Shown here piece after piece: positions 54,101 to 64,000 of a DNA stretch of 64,000 nt. A model generated the notes under the pieces. That model was not told the DNA's origin. It saw only the letters and a program-made list of their open reading frames with translations, and made no database searches. Each line of letters starts with the position of its first letter. Position 1 is the first letter of the stretch. The DNA comes from Acorus gramineus (Eukaryota; Streptophyta; Magnoliopsida; Acorales; Acoraceae): NCBI GenBank assembly GCA_030737835.1, contig JAUJYN010000027.1:620001-684000 (forward strand), read 5' to 3'. The translations under genes were made by a program, and so were the position numbers.

Positions 54101-54677
54101 ACAACACACACAAACCTACCTTCTTGCACTTCCTTCTTCACCTTCTCCTTCAATTGCTTCTTCCTCTTCCTTCTTCACACACAAAGACGGGAAAAAGAGA
54201 CCAAGAGAGGGAGAGAAAGAGTTCCACGAAATGGGAGAGAGTGGGAGAGAGAGAGGGCAAAAATATCATTTTCATGCCCAAATAGTGTCTAGGGGTGACC
54301 CTAAGGGGGTGGTGAGGTTAGGGTTAGGCTCACCCTCACTTAACCACTCATTTTTGCTTTATTGGGAAGCGTGCGGAGAAGCACCACACCCTCAAAAATA
54401 TCTCACCCACTGAAACTCAGTAACGGCCAAACCCGGATGCGATTCAAAACTGCATATTTTTTAAAACGTTACCAGAATTCGATGAAATTTTTATGGGCAG
54501 TACAAAACGGTACCAGGACCTATAATATGCAGTTGGATTTTCAATCAAAGTACTCCAACTCCCGCAGGTGGTTAAAAACCAAAATTTTAGCGACTCCGAT
54601 CGAAAAAGAAAAAGGCCCGGAATGACCAAGATGTGACCAAGGCTTAACCAAAATGGCTCCAAATGGCAGGCATAACA
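51157..54677 (-). mobile_element. Solo LTR B3, inserted in Tat integrase
   Basis: TGTCACGCCCC at 51157 and GGCATAACA at 54677, with TSD CGATT at 51152-51156 and 54678-54682. At 3521 bp it lacks an internal region. It contains a GC island (53605-53815), a 37-nt candidate micro-exon (53483-53519, minus strand), the tandem 115-bp duplication (about 51700-51845), a (GA)n run at 53024-53047, and a B1-like U3. Confidence 0.9.
53483..53519 (-). other. Candidate 37-nt micro-exon, LTR B3
   Basis: On the minus strand CTTGCAG precedes 53519 and GTGAGTGG follows 53483. It is aligned with 5301-5337 in B1 despite base changes. Confidence 0.42.
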
Positions 54678-54682
54678 CGATT

Positions 54683-55300
54683 GGTGATCTCTGCCTGACC
54701 TTTTCCTTGGGGGTAGCGTGGAGAGGAGAAAAGGTGTTTTATCCCCAACGCCTCGCAAAACTCTCTTATGGTGGCGTTATCAAATTGTGTTCTGTTGTCG
54801 AAGATTATGGTGTTTGGCACTCTAAACCAGCACACAATCTTCTTTCAAAGGAAACTTCGCACTTCGATGTCGCGGATTCTAGCCAGTGCCACAGCCTCCA
54901 CCCATTTGGTGTAATAGTTAGTGGCGACTAGGAGGAATCGCTTCTGGGATGGCGCCAAGGGCATAGGCCAGACTATATCAAACCCCCATTGGGCAAACGG
55001 CCAAGGACTTGACAGTGTATTCAAATCCCTAGCTAGTCAGTGAATCAGCGGACCGAATCACTGACATTTTTCCCATTTCCTTACCAGGTCGACTGAGTCT
55101 TTTGCGAGGGTCGGCCAGAAGTATCCGGCAGTCAATACGCATTTCACCAAGGACCTTGAGGCCATATGGCTCCCACATATTCCCAAATGCATCTCTTCCA
55201 ACACCTCCTTGTCCTCCTCGAGGGTGATGCACTTGAGGAGTGGACCTTTGAAGCTTTGCTTGTATAGAGCGCCTTGATCAGAAATCAAGAACCGAGCGGA
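54683..55300 (-). pseudogene. Integrase N-terminal and catalytic part of Tat-like pol
   Basis: From the right: LYKQSFKGPLLKCITLEE, then a GICGSH/H and C..C zinc region (WEKCQ near 55060), then the catalytic core with DIVWPM, IIFDNRTQFDN and QGKGQAEITNR. The insertion of B3 splits the frame right after the ITNR motif. There are several stops and small frameshifts. Confidence 0.82.
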
Positions 55301-55558
55301 TTGGCTCTTGATTTTCCTGCTTCCTCTCTGTCTGCTGGGAGGAAGTTATCCTTCAGGTAGGACAGGATGGGATCCATCCAAGTCGTCTCCTGGGGTTCCG
55401 ACTCCACCGCCATAATCTGCTCGTGGTGGACGATACTCGGTTCCCCTAAGAACTCCACCTAAATTTCCTGGGATGGTTCTCCTTCTAGCGCACTCACCAA
55501 ATTTGCCAGGGCATCAGCTTGAGTATTATGCTCATGATCGATCACGTGGATTTTCCAA

Positions 55559-56014
55559 TCACCGATCTGTGTGAGCAGGTACGTGTATAGCCCTGGTAAG
55601 CCCCATTCGATCGTCCTTCGTCTGATATTCTCCAGTACTCTGACATACCACTAGCTGAGAGTCGCTGTAGATTGCCAGTTTACGGACGGCGAGATCTACT
55701 ACGAATTCCAAGCCCGTGATGAGAGCTTCGTATTCAGCTTCGTTGTTAGAAGCCTTGAAGCCAAGTTTGATCGTGTGCTCAAACAGGAATTCGTCTTCAC
55801 TACGCAAGATCAGTCCTGCTCCTGACCCTTTTTGATTGGACGGCCCATCGATATGGAGTGTCCAATAAATTGGTCTATAGTCAGAGACAACACAGACCTG
55901 TTGCTCTGTAGGTGTAAGGTCGGTGATGATGTCTGCGACCACCTGTCCTTTGATTGCATTCTTGGGCTGGTAGTGGATATCAAATGCTGAAAGTTCCATT
56001 GCCCATTTGAGCAA
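55559..56014 (-). pseudogene. Archaeal-type RNase H domain of Tat-like pol
   Basis: The second RNase H is typical of the Tat lineage: LHIDGPSNQKGSGAGLIL, NNEAEYEALITGLE and YSDSQLVV supply the Asp, Glu, Asp catalytic set. It follows the RT/RNase H frame after a short linker (GQVVADI). Its presence separates this element clearly from the A and B chromoviruses, which have only one RNase H and carry a chromodomain. Confidence 0.88.
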
Positions 56015-56056
56015 CTGTCCCGCGACGTCCGCCTTTCACAACACAGCTTTGAGAGG

Positions 56057-57283
56057 CTAGTCGATGATGACATGGATCGTATGGGCTTGAAAGTAATGGC
56101 AAAGTTTCTGGGCAGAAATGAGCCAGGCAAACACAAGTTTTTTGATGCGAGAATACCTTGTTTCTGCCCCGCTGAGCGCCTTGCTTGCATAGTAGCTAGC
56201 CCTTTGTCCTCGGTCGACGTCCTTCAGTAGCGCGGAGCTAACAGCATGCTCGGAGGCTACAATGTAAAGAAGCAGAATATCTCCCAAGTAAGGGCTTATC
56301 AGAAGTGGTGGCGTGCTAAGGTACTTTTTTATTTCCTCGAACGCCTCTTGACATTTTGGCGTCCATTCGAACCTCTCAGCTTTGAGTAGCAGCTGGAAGA
56401 ATGGCTGGCATCGATCGGTGGCCCTGAGGATGAACCGGTTGAGTGCGGCCAACCTCCCTACTAGTTTTTGCACCTCCTTTTTGTTTCGCAAAGGATCCAT
56501 CTCCATTATTTCCTTGATTTGATCAGGATTGGCTTCGATTCCTTGTTGTGTCATCAAATACCCAAAAAACTTGCCCGAGGTAACTCCGAAGGAGCATTTC
56601 ATCACGTTCAGTTTAAGGTGGTACTTACGCAACACAGCGAAGACTTCCTCTAGGTGGGATAAGTGGTCAACTTGGTGCTCGCTCTTGACCATCATGTCGT
56701 TGATGTAGACTTCCACGGTCTTGCCGATCTGGCCCTGGAAGACCTTAGTCACCAACCTCTGATAAGTGGCCCCAGCATTCTTTAACTCGAATGTCATTAC
56801 TTTATAGCAATAGATGCCAGTGGGAGTTATGAACGACATTTTCTCCTGGTCGGGCTCATACATTGGGATCTGGTAATAGCCTGAATAAGCATCCATGAAA
56901 CTCATTAGCTCATTACCTGATGAGGAGTCCACCAGCTGGTGGATCTTTGAAAGTGGGAAGCTGTCCTTTGGGCACGCGCTGTTCAAGTCGATGAAATCCA
57001 CGCAGACCTGCCACTTCTTATTCTTCTTGGGAACCACCACGGTGTTGGCCAACCACTTAGGGTGTTGCACTTCGCGGATGAATCCGGCGGCTAGGAGTTT
57101 GTTCACCTTGTCTTGTACCGCTTCAGCGTGTACTGTGGCCATTCGTCGCTGCTTCTGTCGGACCGGATGGATGGCGGGCGAGATGAACAACTGATGGCTT
57201 GCCACCTCGGGGTCGATCCCCAGCATGTCTTGAGGCTTCCAGGCAAAGATGTCCTTGTTCTCAAAAAGGAGGTCAAGTATCAT
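56057..57283 (-). pseudogene. Reverse transcriptase/RNase H of Tat-like pol
   Basis: An unbroken frame of about 408 codons: FAWKPQDMLGIDPEVASHQL at the start, RT core with VCVDFIDLNSACPKDSFPL and MDAYSGYYQI, and the active site reading YINDMMVKS, where the first catalytic Asp of the YxDD box is Asn (codon 56699-56701). GRLAALNRFI and the first RNase H (YYASKALSGAETRY) follow. The domain is long and open, but the Asp-to-Asn change predicts loss of polymerase activity in this copy. Confidence 0.88.
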
Positions 57284-57329
57284 CTCCCTCTCTTCTGCTG
57301 AGAGTAAACTCCCGACGAAAAAGTATTTC

Positions 57330-57870
57330 TCAGGGTCAAGGGGATCTATCAGAACCTGTTCGAGGTCCTCAAGAACCCTGTCTTAGGGACCAGGCTGGTG
57401 CTCATCGGCCTTGACTCGGTCCAGAAGTAATTGCCACCTTTTTGGATGAATCTCTCCCTCCTCAGGCTGCTCCTCGAATTCGAGCAGGGCCGACTTCCCT
57501 GCCATCGCCGCCATGTAGCAACGCTTCGCGGCAACTTGGTCTCCCCGAATCTCCAATATTTCCTCAGCTGTGGGGAAACAGAGACGTTGATGGTAAGTGG
57601 ACGGAATCGCCTTCATCGCCGCCAGCTAGGCGTGTCCGATGATAGCGTTGTACGGGGACGAGAGGTCCATGACGGTGAACTCCGTCATGGTGGTCTAGTT
57701 CCCTGCTCAGACTAGTAACGTGATATGCCCGGCCGGGATGACCCATGCCCCGTTGAATGCAACCAGAGGGTCTTTCGCTTGGGTGAGATCAGCAGTTTTC
57801 AACCCCATTCAAAGAAAGGGTTTCATAAAAAGGATGTCGATCGAGCTTCCTGAGCCAACAAGAATCCTCT
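57330..57870 (-). pseudogene. Protease region of Tat-like pol
   Basis: Reading on the minus strand: VGSGSSIDILFMKPF, then MDLSSPYNAIIGHA and MKAIPSTYHQRLCFPT, then RGDQVAAKRCY. This is the typical order of Tat proteases. The active-site triplet reads G-S-G instead of D-[ST]-G (Gly codon at 57854-57856), and in-frame stops follow, so the protease is dead. The linker to RT is broken near 57380. Confidence 0.82.
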
Positions 57871-57889
57871 AAATGTCGAAATTAGAGAT

Positions 57890-59461
57890 ATGCAAAGTGA
57901 TTACCAGCGCATTCGAGTGCGGGGCCTTGACTCCTTCCAAGTCGGCGTCAAAGAAAGTGATGGCCCCTTCATCACCACTTCTTGGTCTCTTCACGACCAG
58001 CTTCGGTTCTTGGTCAATCTACATCATCTCGAAGGAGACCTGCAACTTTCACGAATCTCGTCGGGTGCTTTTTGGTGTGACGAAGTGCGGTACGCCCCCA
58101 AAAATGATGTCAATGACCCCCGTCGAAGTGTTGGGGTCAATATTCGTCACATGTTGCTCATTGAGAGCCGGGGTCTTCTCGGTAGGAACATATTCCTTCA
58201 GGTGCCCCATTCGAACCTGGTTTTCCATGAGCCCGGAGGATACGGCATTGGTCGGTAGTATGGCCCACGCTCTTGTGGTATTCATAGCGGAGAGTTTGAT
58301 CCCACTTTGACTAGTCACTTCTCATGGGTGCAGGCCATCTGGACCATGGCTCCTCTTTGATTCTGGACAGGATCTGCAATGGTGGGATCTTGAAGAGCAT
58401 CCCTCATCCTTCTCGCACTTCATTAGTTGAGGCACCAGGCTTCTTGCCTTTTTGGCCCGCTGGCCCTTCTGACTTAGCTCTTGCGGGCGTTTTGTTGCTG
58501 GTGATCAGGTGGCGGCTGTTGGCGAAGATAGGGGCGTAGCCGCCGCCTGCTTAAGGATCATGGATTCTTCTTCCACCTTGGCGTACTTTCCAGCACGCCC
58601 CATCAAATCACATAAGTCGGACGAAGTGCGCTTGATAAGCGACTCCTTGAGGCCGTTTTCGGATGGTAGCCCGTTTCCGGAGTGTGCTCTATTATTGCAG
58701 CGTCCTCATTGTAGTCTTCTACTTCAAACTTCAAGATGCGGAAGCAATCGACATATTGCCGAATCGTTTCCCTTGACTGCATTTGGATCTTCATTAGATC
58801 GCCGAGATTCTTCTTCCTCCATCGACTACAGATGAAGTGTTCGGCAAACATGGTGTCGAGCTCCTCGAAAGTTTTGATTGTCATAGATTGAAGGAGGTGG
58901 AACCAAGTCAGCGCAGCCCCTTCTAGGATGGAGGGGAAGAGGCGGCACATAATCCCATCGTAGAGCTCATACAACGCCATCGAATGGCAGAACGCCAAGA
59001 TATGCTCGTAGGGATTCGTCGTACCATTGTATAACATGAATTTGGGTTGAACGAACTTCCGGGGAAGTCGTTCTCTGAGAATTTCCATGCAAAACGGGGA
59101 GGCGAATCCCTGTATTGCATGCTCTACCATCTCGTGACTCGGAATGCGCCGTACCTCAGAGCGCAAGATGAAACAAGGCCGCATGACTACTCCCCCGGCT
59201 TGCTGGTGGGGTGGTGAGTCAAGCTGATGTCCTTCGGGTACTTCACGTAAAGCCGAGCACTCTTGGGGTATTTATCTCCGCGAAGCCTCCCACCGAGCGG
59301 AGCGTTCTCCATGGGGTGAACGCCCACGCCTCTGTTCTTCAAGAAGCCGTCGACCCGCTCGAGGAGTGCGCAAACGCCGACGGGACCGCTACCTTTGATT
59401 GGAGGAAGAGGTACTTCCCTCTGAACCTTCAGCATTCATGGTTGGGGGGTTTGGCAGTACA
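57890..59461 (-). pseudogene. gag of Tat-like element
   Basis: The retrotransposon gag domain is clear at 59184-58700 (YNGTTNPYEHI, CRLFPSILEGAALTWF, ELDTMFAEHFICS, SRETIRQYVDCFRILKFEVEDYN). A knuckle-like YEYHKSVGHTTDQC lies near 58255-58310 and GHLKEYV near 58190. Upstream, 59435-59187 is a variable N-terminal part. Frameshifts and a stop lie between the domains. The first part of gag continues at 62413-62581 beyond the A' insertion. Confidence 0.85.
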
Positions 59462-60914
59462 GGAGGTGTTATATATGTGTCACTTTTTGCCTTCTGGTAA
59501 CCATTGGAGCATTTTGGTAGTTTTTGAGTTTTTACGTTTTTCGATCGAAACCGCTAAAACTTTGGACTGTTAGCTATCATCCTGAGTTTGAGGACTCCGA
59601 TTGAAAATCTAACTGCATATTATGTGTCCTGGTGCCATTTCAAGCCACTCACGAAAATTTCATCGAATTCCGGTAACGTTTCAGAATTTCACAGTTCCGG
59701 GGCGTATCCGGGTTTTGACCGAGTGAGAAGTCATTGGGAGAGTTGAGTTGGTCAAAGTGGGCCCATGACTTGGTCAACCCCTTTTGTTTTTTGTGTGGTT
59801 GAGTTGACCCAAGTCAAATCTCACTTAATCCTCTCTAATCCTCTCTTAAGCCCTAATTAAACCTAGTTAACCCTAATTTAATTGTGTTGACTTATTTAAG
59901 TGAGCTAAATCTCTCCCCCACTATTCATCTTCTTCTCCAATTAGATTTCTCTCTCCCTCTCTCTCTTTTTCTTGGTTTTGACCTAGTTAGAGAGCTTGGA
60001 TCTCAAAACCCAAAGAAGAGAAAGGTAAGGGGAGCTCCCGATCTATCCACCGGTGGTCTCGGATTCGAGTTCCGGTGTGTTTAGCCCCTTCTCACGCCCT
60101 CTTTTCTCCTCTGTTTTCAGCCATTTCAAGGGCTGAGGAAGAGCTCGGTGGTGGTGGCCTTGGAGGAGGTGTTTCGGTGCGCGGAGAGCAACCGAACTTC
60201 CCTTCCTTCCTTGGGTAAGCTCTCTTTCCTTCCTTTTCTTGCTTAGATGCTTGTTAGGAGGGTGGTTTTGGGTGTGTGGTGGCTGTTGGTGGCTGTTGGT
60301 GGTGGTTGGTGGTGGTTAGGGGCCATTGGTGGCCGGTTAGGGGAGGTAGGGTGGCTCGGGCAGGGTGGTTGGTTGTCTCGGGCAGGATGGCAGCACAGGC
60401 GCAGCAGGCAGCGCAGCAGGCAGAGCAGGTGGCAGGGCGCGCGCGGGCGTGCGCGAGGGTGGAGCAGGAGGGTGCGCTGGGCGATGGTCGCGGGTGCTGG
60501 GCGCCGCGCAGGGCGCCGTGTGGGTGTGCGCGATGGGGCGAGCCGGTGGTGCGCGCGGGGTGCGCGCGGGGCGAGGCGAAGGGGCGTTGGGCGTGCGGGT
60601 GTGCGCGCGAGTCGCTGCGCTGGGGCGCAGTGGGCGCGCGGTGCACCTGGGGGGACCTGGCGGAGTGTCCGGGCGTGCGGGCTGGGCTCGGCAGTGCGCC
60701 TGGGCTCGCGGGCCGGGGCTCGGCTGTGCGCCTGGGGCGGGTGGCAGTGCGGGCGGCTGCCCGGGGGTTCGGGAGTGAGTCGGGGTGCTCGGACTCGTGT
60801 GCGTACAGGCCGTATGTACGCTTGTCCGAGTGTTGGGTATTTTTAGCGTATTTTTGTGTATTTTTGTGGTATTTTGTGTATTTTACTCACCTAGTTAATT
60901 ACCTTGTCTTGCAG

Positions 60915-60950
60915 ATCTTGACGGACGGTCGCGCGACGACCCGGTTATCG
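60915..60950 (+). other. Candidate 36-nt micro-exon, solo LTR A'
   Basis: CTTGCAG ends at 60914 and GTGAGTGG begins at 60951. It is nearly identical to 18888-18923. Confidence 0.45.
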
Positions 60951-61725
60951 GTGAGTGGTACAATCCAACCCAGTTGGGAGGCGCTATATGCACTTGGGCG
61001 TATACCGTCCTCCCCTGAGGCACCATAGTAAATATTAACTGATTAATATGTAATCTGTGCAAGCATGATTAGTGTGTAGAATGCATGCCACCCTAGACTT
61101 TGTATGTTAGGGACTTGCACCCTTAGGATATGTGTAAGAGCCGTGCATCATGTCACCTTGTTATCATGCTAGGAAAGCCTCGACCTATGCATGCGTCCTA
61201 TTAGTTTGATTTATTAAATTAAATGCAGACTTATGATATTTTTAGCATGCCTTGGGGAATATTAAGGGGGCCTTGCGAGGTCAACATTGAGACCCGGGCT
61301 AGGGTACTCCGTGTTCCTTGTTTGGTTGGCGGGATGTCCTATATTGGGACCTCAGGTTGCCCTCCCAAGGTTTCTTTTCCCCATTATTATTTTATATGTT
61401 CCCCGCATCTTGGTTATGCGCGCTGGAGGAATTCTGAAGAATTCAAGACATTAGAGTTGTTGAGATGTGTTGTCGACGGATCCGAGTTGATCATATGCGC
61501 ATGGATAGGCTGTTCTGTTCTCTTCGTTGGATCCGTGTAGAGACTGCCCCGGCGTTAGAAAGGCTGTCCCGTGCAGGGGCTCCCATCAGTAGGCACCTCC
61601 TGATTTGGGACGGACTGTGCTGAATGTGGGGGTGGCCAAGCGGCCTACGGAGTGGGGAGAGACTATCGGTGGACCAAGGGTGACCAACAGCCTAGTCAGT
61701 CCCAAGATCCTATGTCACCTGTTGA

Positions 61726-61756
61726 GGGGTGAGGGTGAGGGTGAGGGTGTGGTGGG
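61726..61756 (+). other. G-quadruplex-capable tract, solo LTR A' (first)
   Basis: Five G-runs (61726-61729, 61733, 61739, 61745, 61754), mostly with TGA loops. This is the strongest such tract in the window. Confidence 0.55.
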
Positions 61757-61837
61757 CCGGTGATGTGGCGACCCACTGGATTTGTGTAAGGATGATTATC
61801 AGCCTATTAAGTCCCAACATCCTATGTCACCTATTGA

Positions 61838-61859
61838 GGGGTGAGGGTGAGGGTGAGGG
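61838..61859 (+). other. G-quadruplex-capable tract, solo LTR A' (second)
   Basis: Four G-runs (61838-61841, 61845, 61851, 61857) with TGA loops, the duplicated copy of the preceding tract. Confidence 0.52.
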
Positions 61860-62412
61860 TGTGGTGGTTCGGCGATGTAACGACCCACTGGATTTGTGTT
61901 GATTATGCCACTTTGAGGCTTTTACTGATTAATTGTGGTTAATATAAATTGTGATGCATGGGTTGTGTTATTCACTAAGCGTGTGGCTCACCCCTCGCAT
62001 AATATTTTTCTCCAGTGATTACCGAGGCGGACTTGAAGGAGGAGCTCCCTGAGCGACTGCACCAGTAGCGGAGTAGCGCCACGTCCCTCGAGTTTCAGAG
62101 GCCATCAGCATCCTTTTGATTGTATGTATATATTTCCGTGCTTGGGCCCCACTTTGGATTGTATGTGGATGTTTGTGTTTATATTGGCTCTCACAGGACA
62201 TATGATTATGTATCGAGTCTGTAATGTGTTGTTGATTTACAGATTCAGTCTTATTAGCTTCCGCTATCTGTGTATACATCATGTCAGCCTCTTTGTTGTC
62301 TGTGTTGTCTTTTTAGCTGTTGTTTATGGTATGCTATTGATCTCCTGTATTGACTGCTGATATCATGTATACGTTTGCCACGTCCCGGGGACGGTCACCC
62401 TGGGGCGTGACA

Positions 62413-62581
62413 GGAGGTGGTGGTAGAATTCCCTCTTGGACTGTCTGTTGTTGATGCATGTTCGTATAGAGCTATTGCATCGAGGCTTCGATCATCTGCT
62501 GCATGGATCCCTGCAGACGGGTAAATAGAGTTTCTTGCGTGGACTCCATTACCCACTTGAGGTCCTGGACTTGACTAACCA
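62413..62581 (-). pseudogene. N-terminal gag fragment of Tat-like element
   Basis: On the minus strand the translation reads SQVQDLKWVMESTQETLF, then LQGSMQQMIEASMQ, one stop and HQQQTVQEGILPPPP. This is a Gln-rich, helical N-terminal gag region. It is bounded by the TSDs of two insertions, A' on its left and B4 on its right. Confidence 0.6.
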
Positions 62582-64000
62582 TGTCACGCCCCAAGGCGGC
62601 CGTCCCCGAGACGTGGCAATATGTAAAGTATCAGCTATCAATTACAAGAGGTCAACAATGACTCTAATAAATAACACGCAAAGCTGACAAAACAATGATA
62701 ACTGATAGATCAAACAAAAAATGCGGAAGCATAAAAATATCAATAAGTCTGTAAACCAAAAATATCATTACAGACTCGAATACACAATCAATGTCCTTTG
62801 AGAGCCAAGTCTAGTCCAAATAAAATAACTCTTGTGCCACATGCACGATATACAATACATAAAATGACTCTAGAACTGCTGACAGCCTCGCACCCGCCAC
62901 CCGCTTGACAGAACGCTCCATGCACATAAGACCACGCCACAGGAAAGCTCTAGCTCCATGCCTAACACTGCCCCTAAAAAGAAACAGTATGCGAGGGGTG
63001 AGCTACAAGCTCAGTGAGTGGCTGGAAACCATCACCACTACAAAATTTTAATGTTAAGGAAATTTCCTTTCAAGGAAAACATGGGTGGAAACCCAATGGA
63101 TAACAAGGTCACGCGGCAGCGCGACCAACCTCACCCTCACCCTCACTTCCGGAGGGAGACTCTTGGGACTACCGTTGGTCGAAGAGACGCGGAATTACTG
63201 GTCTACACAACACTATTGGATCATCTACATCGAGATAACTGCCCAACGATGCCTCTGAACATCGATACGTAACCGGACCCAACAACTATGGGAACGGACG
63301 AAAAACAAATGGGTCACGTGGCGACGTGACTTCACCTCATTATCACCCTCACCCTCACCCTTAAGGGTGAAACAAGACTGTTGGAAGAAAATCTTTTGTT
63401 CTACACCCTTCATCATCCGGTAGCCCTCTCCCGAGTAGCCTCTACCTGGTATACTCACATGATCAGTACATTTGCCGAACGCATCGGTAGTACCTACATG
63501 TGGGAGCCCTCTGTCAGGACAGCTTTAACGTCAGGTAGCTTCAACGCGGATCCGAAGAAGGGGAGAACGATTCCACGCTCGCAAAATCATCCGATAGCCC
63601 TCTCCCGCGTAGCCGCTACCTGTCGGCTTTCCACGATCGGTACATCAACCAGATGCGTACCGCGATACGCATTAGTAGCACCTACAAATGGTCGCACCCA
63701 TATAGGACAGCTGGGGTGTTCGACGCACGACGATGTCGGGAGGAAGCACCCCACGTTCGCAAAGCGAACCCTATGGGAAAGTCAACTATGCTCGATAATC
63801 ACATATCGATGATATCGAATACTCTTGTACTCCCACACGGGTGCGTCGCTCGGACACAAGGTGTTACCTCTACTCTCACGTAGAAATAAGCCCAAGGCAC
63901 AAAACCCAACAGGTGGTTCATACACATGCCTAGCACGGGTAGGCCTAGCTTAATGCCATAACTACCGGCTTAACAAAACCGATAAGATAATGAATTCTCC
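62582..64000 (-). mobile_element. LTR B4, cut by the window edge
   Basis: TGTCACGCCCC at 62582 starts a reverse B LTR that matches B2 and B3 in order up to the last base. The left flank AACCA (62577-62581) would be its TSD, to be matched beyond the window. Whether it is a solo LTR or part of a full element cannot be told from here. Confidence 0.85.

Larger units (their letters stand above)
59467..62412 (+). mobile_element. Solo LTR A', inserted in Tat gag
   Basis: TGTTATATATG at 59467 and GGGGCGTGACA at 62412, with TSD GGAGG at 59462-59466 and 62413-62417. At 2946 bp it has no internal region. It is related to the A1 LTR, but the AT hairpin is replaced by the shared block (61258-61370) and the G-rich region is duplicated (about 61680-61890). 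It carries a TTATTTAAG TATA-like site near 59892, a GC island (60385-60825) and an intact candidate micro-exon (60915-60950). It is the closest relative of the A3 3' LTR. Confidence 0.9.

Overview
The window reads as repeat-dense plant nuclear DNA, most likely from a large flowering-plant genome. The grounds are Ty3/gypsy LTR retrotransposons with very long LTRs (2.5-3.7 kb), initiator-Met primer-binding sites, chromodomain integrases, a Tat-lineage polyprotein with a second (archaeal-type) RNase H, and two broken copies of an intron-containing plant-mobile-domain (PMD, aminotransferase-like) gene. I see no intact host gene, rRNA, tRNA or CRISPR. The species cannot be fixed from sequence alone. 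LTR families are named A, A' and B here only for bookkeeping.

Layout. (1) 1-33.5 kb: a PMD pseudogene (copy 1, + strand) whose first intron has swollen to 26 kb by five orders of nested insertion, four of them closed by exact 5-bp target-site duplications (TSDs): a solo LTR (3739-28961, TSD agtgt) contains solo LTR B1 (4056-27886, TSD aaaag), which contains both the reverse solo LTR B2 (24060-27801, TSD gttgg) and the full-length chromovirus A1 (5704-22052, TSD ataag); A1's own 3' LTR contains element A3 (13735-20059, TSD ggtgt). (2) 33.5-37.8 kb: a heavily decayed B-type element (B') on the minus strand. (3) 37.8-46.0 kb: chromovirus A2 on the minus strand, a close relative of A1. (4) 46.0-64 kb: a Tat-like element on the minus strand (gag near 62.5-57.9 kb, pol down to 50.7 kb) with PMD copy 2 lying antisense between the pol end and a Tat-type LTR remnant. 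It is interrupted by solo LTR B3 (51157-54677, TSD cgatt), solo LTR A' (59467-62412, TSD ggagg) and LTR B4 (62582 to the window edge).

How the parts work together. A1 and A2 carry gag (CCHC knuckle), protease, reverse transcriptase, RNase H, integrase and chromodomain in one reading frame, now broken by indels and stops. The Tat element keeps a long RT/RNase H frame but has lost catalytic aspartates in protease and RT. Nothing here looks autonomously mobile today. The most unusual feature is inside the LTRs: families A, A' and B share an exon/intron-like architecture with a 36-37 nt candidate micro-exon bounded by AG and GT in seven of eight alignable copies, a CpG-rich alternating GC island in the preceding candidate intron, G-quadruplex-capable tracts in the following one, and TTGAC (W-box) clusters in U3. 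All alignments were made by eye; no percent identities or ages were computed.
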